Assembly (NCBI RefSeq): GCF_034044635.1
Contig: NZ_JAXCLX010000002.1
Span: 186,001-250,000, forward strand
Direction: 5' to 3'
DNA length: 64,000 nt
Source: Dongia rigui
GTDB lineage: Bacteria; Pseudomonadota; Alphaproteobacteria; Dongiales; Dongiaceae
This document shows positions 8,277 to 17,200 of this stretch, in pieces. The notes below the pieces were generated by a model that saw only the letters and a program-made list of their open reading frames with translations, was not told where the DNA came from and ran no database searches. A program made the position numbers and the translations under genes. How positions within the stretch are numbered: the first letter of the stretch is position 1; each line of letters begins with the position of its first letter.

Positions 8277-9443
8277 ATGTCGCAGGACCTGGCCATCGGC
8301 GCGACAACGCGGCAGCGCTTCATCGCGTTGGCGGGGCTCTATGCCAGCGTCTTCACCTTCGGCATTTCCTTTGGCGGACTGGTGCCCTGGATGGCCCTCC
8401 ATCTGGATGCCCAGGGGCTGGACGGTGCGCTCATCGGGCTTATCTCGGCGGCACACCCCGTCGGCGTCATGCTGATGGCCCCGTTCACGCAGCGCATCGT
8501 GCGCCGCTTCGGCAGTGGCAATGCCATGATCTTCTGCAGCGTCGTCGGCGTCGCTGCGATGTTTCCGTTGGGGTTGACCGATTCCCCATGGATCTGGCTG
8601 GGGTTGCGTTTCATCAGCGGGCTTTCGGGCAGCGTGCCATGGGTCGTGACCGAAACCTGGATCAACAGCGCCACCTCGTCGGAAACGCGGGGACGGGCGG
8701 TGGCATTCTACGCAGCCATCATGGCGGCAGGGTTTGCCGCCGGGCCCGAGGTGCTGAAATGGTCGATCCATTTCGGGGCATCGGCACTGCCGTGGCTGAT
8801 CGGGCTCAGCGTTCTTTCGCTGCTCATCATTCTGCCGCTGCGGCGCCTGGCGCCGGCCATGGATGACAGTGGCGGCGCCCATGTGCTGGGCGTGTTCCTG
8901 ACATTGCCGGCCTTGTTGTCGGCCGCCGTCGTATCAGGTTCCATCGACGCCTCGTTCTTCAGCTTCCTGGCGATCTGGGGACAGCGCGTCGGGTTCGAGG
9001 AATCCTTTGCCCTGACGCTGCTCAGTGTCTTCATCGCCGGCAATGTGCTGCTGCAATTCCCGGTCGGGTGGATGGCCGACCGCATGGGGCCGCGGCCCGT
9101 CATGCTGGGATGCGGCGTCGTCTGCATCATCGGGCCGCTGCTGGCACTGAGTGGGCTCACCGCCTATCCCATCTGGCTGGGTCTCGTTGCCTTCATCTGG
9201 GGCGGCTGCGTGTGGGGCGCCTATTCGGTGGCGCTGGTGGCGATGGGAAGGCGCTATGCGGGGGGTGAACTTGCCGTGGTCAACGCGGCCTTCGTGATGG
9301 CCTACACCTTTGCCAATGTCGCGGCACCGCCGGCCTCGGGCCTTGCCATGGATGTCATCGGCACCAATGGCTTGATGCTGGTGGCACTGGCGGTCGCCGC
9401 GAGTTTCACATTGCTGGTCTTCTTGCGCCGCCGCGAGTTCTAG
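8277..9443 (+). CDS. MFS transporter (YcaD-like)
   Basis: A 388-residue major facilitator with about twelve hydrophobic segments, the length normal for the family. The ATG at 8277 follows GGGGAG with suitable spacing; the frame is open another 213 bases upstream but lacks a better start. The loop between segments 2 and 3 is poorly conserved (TQRIVRRFGSG); the equivalent loop in the second half, WMADRMGPRPV, keeps the MFS A-motif. Substrate unknown. It converges on ubiX, the two stops overlapping. Confidence 0.82.
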   Translation: MSQDLAIGATTRQRFIALAGLYASVFTFGISFGGLVPWMALHLDAQGLDGALIGLISAAHPVGVMLMAPFTQRIVRRFGSGNAMIFCSVVGVAAMFPLGLTDSPWIWLGLRFISGLSGSVPWVVTETWINSATSSETRGRAVAFYAAIMAAGFAAGPEVLKWSIHFGASALPWLIGLSVLSLLIILPLRRLAPAMDDSGGAHVLGVFLTLPALLSAAVVSGSIDASFFSFLAIWGQRVGFEESFALTLLSVFIAGNVLLQFPVGWMADRMGPRPVMLGCGVVCIIGPLLALSGLTAYPIWLGLVAFIWGGCVWGAYSVALVAMGRRYAGGELAVVNAAFVMAYTFANVAAPPASGLAMDVIGTNGLMLVALAVAASFTLLVFLRRREF

Positions 9444-10078
9444 CGCCGCTTTTTCGCGGCCTTGTCCCAGCGGGTGACGTGGTCGAGGTGCAGGCCGAAG
9501 AGGTCGAGGACGCGGCCGAGGCTTTGGTCGACCATCTCCTCGATCGATTGCGGCTGGGCGTACATGGCGGGCACCGGTGGGGCGATGATGCCACCCATTT
9601 CGGTGACACTTGCCATGTTGCGGATGTGGCCGAGATGCAGCGGCGTCTCGCGCAGCATCAGTACCAGGCGGCGGCGTTCCTTCAATACGACATCGGCGGC
9701 ACGCGCGATGAGTGTCGGCGTCACGCCACTGGCGATCTCGGCCAGCGACTTTGCCGAACAGGGGGCCACGATCATGCCGAGCGTGAGGAAAGAGCCCGAC
9801 GATATCGGGGCGGCGAGATCGTCATTGCCATGCACGTGATCGGCGAGCGCCTTGACCGCAGCAAGCTTACGGTCGGTTTCGTAGGCAAGGGTCAGTTCGG
9901 CGGTGCGCGACATGACCAGATGGGTCTCGATCATCGTGTCTTTCAACAACTCGAGGAGTCGTATCCCATATAGGACTCCAGACGCGCCTGAGATGCCGAT
10001 GATCAGGCGCGAAGGCGGGTGCTGTTGGCTGGTTTGGGCGGGGTGCTTGTTCATGCGATCATTCATTCTGGAATTCAT
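9440..10078 (-). CDS. ubiX: Flavin prenyltransferase UbiX
   Basis: Makes prenylated FMN, the cofactor of UbiD decarboxylases, from FMN and dimethylallyl phosphate. The start of the fold, RLIIGISGASGVLYGIRLLE, binds flavin; SSGSFLTLGMIVAPCSAKSLAEIASG and the LKERRRLVLMLRETPLHLGHIRNM segment are family hallmarks. The 212 residues include an unconserved 23-residue N-terminal leader with ATG codons at 10078, 10066 and 10054, so the exact start is uncertain. A UbiD-family gene lies in the same window at 36398-37915. Confidence 0.9.
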   Translation of the reverse strand: MNSRMNDRMNKHPAQTSQQHPPSRLIIGISGASGVLYGIRLLELLKDTMIETHLVMSRTAELTLAYETDRKLAAVKALADHVHGNDDLAAPISSGSFLTLGMIVAPCSAKSLAEIASGVTPTLIARAADVVLKERRRLVLMLRETPLHLGHIRNMASVTEMGGIIAPPVPAMYAQPQSIEEMVDQSLGRVLDLFGLHLDHVTRWDKAAKKRR

Positions 10079-10318
10079 TCTGGCGCAGGATACGCTTTGT
10101 CGGCGTATTTGGGTCAGCGTGGCTTAATCAATCAGACAATTTTACCGTGACATCTTGAAGCGCCAAGCCCTGTCTCTCATTTACTTAGGGGCCAGAATGG
10201 CGCAGCATTCAGGGGTCGAGGCACCCTGAAACAACAGCAGGAGGGAGCAAACCAGCAAAGCGCCGTGGCTCGCAATGCAATTCCGATCCGATCACTGAAA
10301 ACAGATGGGAGAATGGGT

Positions 10319-10489
10319 ATGGCAATGACTGCGCATGTGGACTCGCTGAAGTCAAAGCACGCCGATTTGGACTTAAAGATCGCCGATGAAGAACGGCGCC
10401 CCCACCCTGATGAAGCCACCATCCACGCGCTGAAAAAGCTCAAACTGCGCATCAAGGACGAGCTCGCCGTCCTTGAAAAAACGCACTGA
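10319..10489 (+). CDS. YdcH/DUF465 family small protein
   Basis: A 56-residue, highly charged helical protein (HVDSLKSKHADLDLKIADEERRPHPDEATIHALKKLKLRIKDEL; shown here only as a pattern of short pieces: HADLD, EERRPHPDE, LKKLKLRIKDEL). This pattern matches the DUF465 (YdcH) family, small proteins abundant in alphaproteobacteria with no known reaction. GGGAG at 10307-10311 lies seven bases before the ATG at 10319; ATG 10313 is too close to it. A strong terminator follows at 10535. Confidence 0.78.
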   Translation: MAMTAHVDSLKSKHADLDLKIADEERRPHPDEATIHALKKLKLRIKDELAVLEKTH

Positions 10490-10534
10490 CGCGCACGAAT
10501 TTTCGGGCCTGAACAGGCCCTGATCTCCCGCAAC

Positions 10535-10578
10535 AGACCGCCGTAGATGGCCCCGACGTGGCCGTCCGGCGGTCTTTT
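10535..10578 (+). terminator. Rho-independent terminator after the YdcH-like gene
   Basis: AGACCGCCG (10535-10543) pairs with CGGCGGTCT (10567-10575), with an inner GGCC/GGCC pair, and is followed by TTTT. It ends the transcript of the 56-residue gene. From here to 10783 I see nothing beyond a non-coding-looking stretch. Confidence 0.75.
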
Positions 10579-10783
10579 ACTTGGCATTCGGCGGCCGAAT
10601 TAGGCCCCGGTTTCGGTCTTGACCCGGTATCCGTCCCCTGGTTAAGGTTCGCCTATGAGCAACCTGACGCAAATTCTGGCCCTTACGCTTCGACTTACCG
10701 CCCCGGCGTGCTGAATCGCGCCGGCCGCGTGGCCGCTTGGCTACATCTCCGCCAGAGATTTTCTAACGTGTCAGGGATTGCCG

Positions 10784-10855
10784 ATGATCCGCAAAATCGT
10801 CATAAGCAGCAGTGTGTTAGGGTATTTGGACCAGCCTTTTGGCGCGACCTCGCTT

Positions 10856-10876
<21 letters not shown>
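10784..10876 (+). CDS. Putative leuA leader peptide (30 codons)
   Basis: A short ORF 96 bases before leuA with AGGGA about seven bases upstream of its ATG. It reads MIRKIVISSSVLGYLDQ and ends in five arginines. Seven of the first fifteen residues are Ile, Val or Leu, including a TTA Leu codon and an ATA Ile codon, both rare in this GC-rich genome. The arginine codons lie in the 5' arm of the hairpin at 10857-10917, so a ribosome reaching the stop would cover that arm. This fits a branched-chain amino acid attenuator leader, by analogy with known leader peptides; no antiterminator is proven. Confidence 0.45.
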
Positions 10877-12673
<1,797 letters not shown>

Positions 12674-12709
12674 CGCGCTGACCGCGCTGTCATAGTGCAC
12701 GTGATTGCC

Positions 12710-12745
12710 AGGGCCGCTTGCCTCGCCAGGTAAGCGGCCCTTGTT
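12710..12745 (+). terminator. Rho-independent terminator after leuA
   Basis: AGGGCCGCTT (12710-12719) pairs perfectly with AAGCGGCCCT (12732-12741) across a 12-base loop, followed by TGTT. It separates leuA from prpE. Confidence 0.72.
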
Positions 12746-12843
12746 ATGTGCGACCAAAGGAGGGGCCTTAAATCCTTGCCTCCGTCAGGGTTATGCTCAT
12801 ACTGCGGCATCTGAGAAGGCCTAGCGAAGAAGGGTCAGTCGGC

Positions 12844-14742
12844 ATGTCGGGGAAATTCGATACCATCTATCGCCAGTCGATCGAGGCGCCGGGAACATTC
12901 TGGGCGCATGCGGCGCGCGATCTTTATTGGCACAAGAGCTGGGACGACGTCATTGACGGCAGCAACCCGCCGGCGACACGCTGGTTCGCCGGCGCCGAGT
13001 TCAACACGGCCTATAACTGTCTCGACCGCCATATCGATGCTGGGTTCGGCTCGCAGACGGCGGTGATCTATGACAGTCCGGTCACGGGCGTCGTGCGGCA
13101 TATCACCTATAGCGCGCTGCTTGCCGAGGTGGCGCGCTTTGCTGGCGCCCTCGCCGGCCATGGCGTGGTCAAGGGCGACCGCGTCATCATCTACATGCCG
13201 ATGGTGCCGGAAGCCCTGGTCGCCATGCTGGCCTGCGCGCGGCTGGGCGCCATTCATTCCGTGGTCTTCGGTGGCTTCGCCGCCAAGGAACTGGCGACGC
13301 GCATTGACGATTGCCAGCCCAAGATCATCGTCGGCGCCTCCTGCGGGATCGAGGCAGCACGCGTCGTCGCCTATAAGCCGCTGATCGACGAAGCGATCTC
13401 GCTGGCCAAGCACAAGCCGGCGCATTGCATTATCCTGCAACGAGACCGGCAGCGCGCCGAGATGCAGGCCGGGCGCGATCTCGACTGGCTCGAAGTGACG
13501 GCGGCAGCGACACCACATGATTGCGTGCCCGTGCCGGCGACCGATCCGCTCTATATCCTCTATACCTCCGGCACGACCGGCGCCCCGAAGGGGGTTGTGC
13601 GTGACAATGGCGGCCATGCCGTGGCGCTCAACTGGTCGATGCGCAACATTTACAACATGGAACGCGGCGAAGTGTTCTGGGCCGCCTCCGATGTGGGCTG
13701 GGTGGTGGGGCATTCCTATATCGTCTATGCGCCGCTGCTCTATGGCTGCACCACGGTGCTCTATGAAGGAAAGCCGGTGGGCACACCCGATGCCGGCGCC
13801 TTCTGGCGCGTCATCGAGCAGCACAAGGTCCGGACACTCTTTACGGCCCCCACGGCGTTGCGGGCCGTGAAACGTGAGGATCCCGAGGGCAAGCTTGTCG
13901 GCAATTACGACATCAGTTCGCTGCGGGCCCTGTTCCTGGCCGGCGAGCGCTCTGACCCGCCGACGCTGGAATGGGCCGAAGCCAAGCTCGGTGTGCCAGT
14001 GATCGATCATTGGTGGCAGACCGAGACCGGCTGGGCGATTGCTGCCAACTGCCTCGGCATCGAGCAACTGCCGGTCAAGCACGGTTCCCCGACACGCGCG
14101 GCGCCGGGTTGGGATGTGCGCGTGCTGGGCGATGACGGGCATCCGGCCAAGGCCGGCGAGATCGGCAACATCGTCTGCAAGCTGCCGCTGCCGCCGTCAT
14201 CCTTTCCGACACTGTGGAACGCGCATGAGCGCTACCGGAAGAGCTATTTCGACCACTTCCCCGGCTATTACGAGACGTCGGACGCCGGCTATATCGACGG
14301 CGACGGCTACGTCTACATCATGGCGAGGACCGACGATATCATCAACGTGGCCGGGCACCGGCTTTCGACCGGCGGCATGGAAGAGGTGCTGGCCAGTCAC
14401 CCGGACGTCGCGGAATGCGCCGTCATCGGCGTCACCGATGAACTGAAGGGGCAATTGCCGCTGGGTTTCCTGGTGCTGAAGGCCGGGGTCACAAAACCGC
14501 ATGAGAAAGTGGTGATCGAGGCCGTGCAATTGGTGCGCGACCGGATCGGTCCGGTGGCGGCGTTCAAGACGGCGACCGTGGTCAATCGCCTGCCCAAGAC
14601 CCGTTCCGGCAAGATCCTGCGCGGTACGATGCAAAAGATCGCCGACGGTGCCGCCTACAACATGCCGGCAACGATCGACGATCCGGCGATCCTGGGCGAG
14701 ATCGAAGGCGCGCTGAAGGGCGTCGGCTACGCCAGGAAATGA
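12844..14742 (+). CDS. prpE: Propionyl-CoA synthetase (PrpE-like acyl-CoA ligase)
   Basis: Activates propionate, or a similar short-chain acid, with ATP and CoA. The 632-residue protein has the AMP-forming ligase core: P-loop YTSGTTGAPKGV, the DHWWQTETGW block, and SDAGYIDGDGYVYIMARTDDIINVAGHRLSTGGMEE compressed into motifs A7-A8. The acylatable Lys of motif A10 is in LPKTRSGKILRGTM. DVGWVVGHSYIVYAPL and GTPDAGAFWRV favour PrpE over acetyl-CoA synthetase. ATG 12844 follows GAAGAAGGG. It stands alone; no methylcitrate genes are near. Confidence 0.86.
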   Translation: MSGKFDTIYRQSIEAPGTFWAHAARDLYWHKSWDDVIDGSNPPATRWFAGAEFNTAYNCLDRHIDAGFGSQTAVIYDSPVTGVVRHITYSALLAEVARFAGALAGHGVVKGDRVIIYMPMVPEALVAMLACARLGAIHSVVFGGFAAKELATRIDDCQPKIIVGASCGIEAARVVAYKPLIDEAISLAKHKPAHCIILQRDRQRAEMQAGRDLDWLEVTAAATPHDCVPVPATDPLYILYTSGTTGAPKGVVRDNGGHAVALNWSMRNIYNMERGEVFWAASDVGWVVGHSYIVYAPLLYGCTTVLYEGKPVGTPDAGAFWRVIEQHKVRTLFTAPTALRAVKREDPEGKLVGNYDISSLRALFLAGERSDPPTLEWAEAKLGVPVIDHWWQTETGWAIAANCLGIEQLPVKHGSPTRAAPGWDVRVLGDDGHPAKAGEIGNIVCKLPLPPSSFPTLWNAHERYRKSYFDHFPGYYETSDAGYIDGDGYVYIMARTDDIINVAGHRLSTGGMEEVLASHPDVAECAVIGVTDELKGQLPLGFLVLKAGVTKPHEKVVIEAVQLVRDRIGPVAAFKTATVVNRLPKTRSGKILRGTMQKIADGAAYNMPATIDDPAILGEIEGALKGVGYARK

Positions 14743-14763
14743 CGCCGGGCACGCAGAGGGCGC

Positions 14764-14796
14764 GCGTAAAAAGTTTTCTACCGCGCGATTTTACGC
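14764..14796. promoter_or_regulatory. Inverted repeat between prpE and the protease gene
   Basis: GCGTAAAA (14764-14771) and TTTTACGC (14789-14796) form a perfect 8-bp inverted repeat about 75 bases before the protease gene. It could be an operator or a weak bidirectional hairpin; nothing decides between these. Confidence 0.3.
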
Positions 14797-14870
14797 TTTA
14801 CAGTACCATATTTGTTCTCCCAGGATAGCGACGGGGTAATCGTCAACGGCCGACCGGCCCGGGGGAATGA

Positions 14871-16208
14871 ATGTTCGGTCAACTGCGTCAGTGCTGCGTT
14901 GCGGCGGTACTTCTGGCTGCCTGTCTGTCAATCACGGCCTGCGAGCGCACGCATGTCGAGGCGGCGCCGCTATTGGCGAGTGCAGCCTCCCAAGGCGAAG
15001 ATCTGGCGCCAATTCAGTTGGATCGAGTGGTCTTCAATCTGGAACGCGGCCAGCAGATCGGCACCTACCGCGACAACAATTTCAAGCTTTGCGGTCAGAC
15101 CATGCTGCCCCAGCCAATTCATTGGGCGGCGGGCAAAGTGACCGTACGCGATGAAGAGATGATGGACAGCTTCTATCGCGCCCTCAAATCGGCAAATTAT
15201 GATGTGGTCGGCGATCCGGATGCATTGTTTGGCAACTACACTGATGCCAAACGGAGCCCTGAATATCTTGTCGGAGGGCGCGTCGATTTCATCGCACTTG
15301 ATGTCTGTGACGAAGTTACATGGGGCGGTCGCTGGAAAGGAACGCAGAGCGGCCTTGGCCGCGTTGACGTGACCTGGCAGGTGTTTTCACCACTCGAAGG
15401 CAAAGTAGTCCTTGAGACGCGAACCAGTGGTTCCGATGAATTGAATGGAGGCGTGCCGAAGGGTGAGGTCGCGCTCATTATGCGCGCCTTTGCGGTCGCC
15501 GCCAGGAATCTCGCCGGCGATCCGCGCTTTCATGACGTGTTGTTGCGCCGGAATCATGTTCAAACGGCCGCGGCACCGCTCAATGGTTGGGGCGAAGTGC
15601 CGGCGCAATCGCCCATGGCCCTGCCGCTGACGCCGCTTTTCACAACACCGATCGGCACCAATATGGCCCGCATCCAGGCGTCGGTGGTCACCATCTTCAG
15701 TGGGGTGGGGCAGGGTTCCGGCTTCTTCATCACGCCCGAGCTGGTGCTGACCAACCACCATGTCGCCCATGACGCCAAACGCCTGAAGGTGGTGTTCATC
15801 AACGGGACCGAGGTCTATGCCACCACGCTGCGCAGCGACCCCAAACGCGACGTCGCTTTGCTGAAAGTGGAAGGCGGCCCCTATACCCCGCTGCCGCTGC
15901 GCCTCTCCGCCTTGGAACTCACCGAGGAAGTCTATGCGGTCGGATCGCCGCTGGACCCAAGCCTTGCCGGCACCGTGACGCGCGGCATTGTCAGCCAGAT
16001 CAAGGAGAACGAATTCGGCCAGCCGCTGATCCAGGCCGATGCATCGATTCAGCATGGCAGCAGTGGCGGTCCGCTGCTCGATGCCAAGGGCAATGTCGTT
16101 GGCATCTCGCAATCCGCGTTGACGGATCAAGGCGAATACTCGGTCGGTATCAACTTCTTCATTCCCATTGCCGATGGTGTGCAGCGGCTCGGATTGCAGC
16201 TGCAATAA
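14871..16208 (+). CDS. Trypsin-like serine protease, exported (probable lipoprotein)
   Basis: A 445-residue exported protein. The N-terminus is a signal sequence ending in a lipobox-like SITAC (Cys24), so it may be lipid-anchored. Residues 40-220 form a domain I do not recognise. The C-terminal S1C-type protease domain has His in TNHHVAHD, Asp in KRDVALLKV and Ser in HGSSGGPLLD, a complete triad. No PDZ domain follows, unlike DegP. GGGGGAATG precedes the start closely. It may act in periplasmic quality control, but the substrate is unknown. Confidence 0.82.
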   Translation: MFGQLRQCCVAAVLLAACLSITACERTHVEAAPLLASAASQGEDLAPIQLDRVVFNLERGQQIGTYRDNNFKLCGQTMLPQPIHWAAGKVTVRDEEMMDSFYRALKSANYDVVGDPDALFGNYTDAKRSPEYLVGGRVDFIALDVCDEVTWGGRWKGTQSGLGRVDVTWQVFSPLEGKVVLETRTSGSDELNGGVPKGEVALIMRAFAVAARNLAGDPRFHDVLLRRNHVQTAAAPLNGWGEVPAQSPMALPLTPLFTTPIGTNMARIQASVVTIFSGVGQGSGFFITPELVLTNHHVAHDAKRLKVVFINGTEVYATTLRSDPKRDVALLKVEGGPYTPLPLRLSALELTEEVYAVGSPLDPSLAGTVTRGIVSQIKENEFGQPLIQADASIQHGSSGGPLLDAKGNVVGISQSALTDQGEYSVGINFFIPIADGVQRLGLQLQ

Positions 16209-16275
16209 AGGCCAATATCCATTGTGCAGGAGCGGGAGAATCTGGCGCCAGGCGGCGTGATCTCCCAACGCAGAT

Positions 16276-16304
16276 GCATCATAATCGCAATCGGACTATG
16301 ATGC
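16276..16304. promoter_or_regulatory. Inverted repeat before the binding-protein gene
   Basis: GCATCATA (16276-16283) and TATGATGC (16297-16304) form a perfect 8-bp inverted repeat 40 bases before the periplasmic binding-protein gene, a reasonable place for an operator. No regulator is identified. Confidence 0.3.
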
Positions 16305-16345
16305 GTTAGAACAGCCAATGGTGCTAATTCATGCGGGGCCCAGTT

Positions 16346-17161
16346 ATGCGGGCATGGCAAGCGGCGCTGTCGGTCTTCATGGTTGGCAGCCTGTGCCTTG
16401 CGTCACCGGCTGCGCAGGTTCTGGCTGCCGATGCCGGTCGCGATTTTGGCTGCACCCGCCCGGTTCGCGTTGGCCTCGTCGAGTTCGGGCCGATGTATCA
16501 CCAGGGCAAGGGTGTCGATATCGACCTGCTGGACGAGTTGGCCAGGCGCACCGGCTGCCAGTTCGACATAAGGATCACGGTGCGGGCCAAACTGTGGCCG
16601 GCGATCGAGGCCGGCGACATTGATATCGCTACCAATTCGATCTCGACACCCGACCGCGCAAGACTGGCCCGGTTTGTGACCTTTTTTGGCTTCAAGAACA
16701 TGATGGTGATGCCGTCGGCCGAGGTCGGCACCACGTTTTCGATGCCGGCGTTGGTCGCCAAGGCCGGCTGGCGCCTGGGCCTGGTGCAGGGTTTCCGTTA
16801 CGGCAATTACTATGACTACCATCTCAAGATGCTGCTGGGTGACGACCGGGTCATCTTCTATGAGACGCAGGAAGCACTATTCAATGGCTTGCGCCATGGC
16901 GAGGTGGAGGCCATCCTGGCGCCGTCCATTCATTATTTCTTCTATCTGACGGCTGCGGAACGGGAGCATTTCACCCTGGTAAATGCCTCGCCGGCGCCAC
17001 CGACGCCGTCCGGCCTGGCGCTCAGCCGGGCACGGTTCAGCGCTGCACAAACCGATAATTGGCTGCGCGTCGTGGAAGGGATGCGGCTCGATCGAACGTT
17101 GCATCGCATCGCCGCCCGCCGCGTCTCGGCAGCGGCGGCCAACACCATGATCGAATACTGA
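16346..17161 (+). CDS. Periplasmic substrate-binding protein (SBP_bac_3 type)
   Basis: An exported solute-binding protein of about 271 residues from ATG 16346 (ATG 16331 is also in frame). A signal peptide with cleavage near AQVLA-AD precedes a family-3 binding fold (RPVRVGLVEFGPM, GVDIDLLDELARRTGCQFDI, IEAGDIDIATNSISTPDRAR). Such proteins deliver amino acids to ABC importers or sense ligands for a receptor. No permease or ATPase is adjacent. Instead a Cache-HD-GYP receptor follows 39 bases downstream, so a role as accessory ligand sensor for that receptor is a fair inference. Confidence 0.8.
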   Translation: MRAWQAALSVFMVGSLCLASPAAQVLAADAGRDFGCTRPVRVGLVEFGPMYHQGKGVDIDLLDELARRTGCQFDIRITVRAKLWPAIEAGDIDIATNSISTPDRARLARFVTFFGFKNMMVMPSAEVGTTFSMPALVAKAGWRLGLVQGFRYGNYYDYHLKMLLGDDRVIFYETQEALFNGLRHGEVEAILAPSIHYFFYLTAAEREHFTLVNASPAPPTPSGLALSRARFSAAQTDNWLRVVEGMRLDRTLHRIAARRVSAAAANTMIEY

Positions 17162-17200
17162 CCGCCGCGCTGATCACAGCCGCCGCACGAGGAGTCTGGC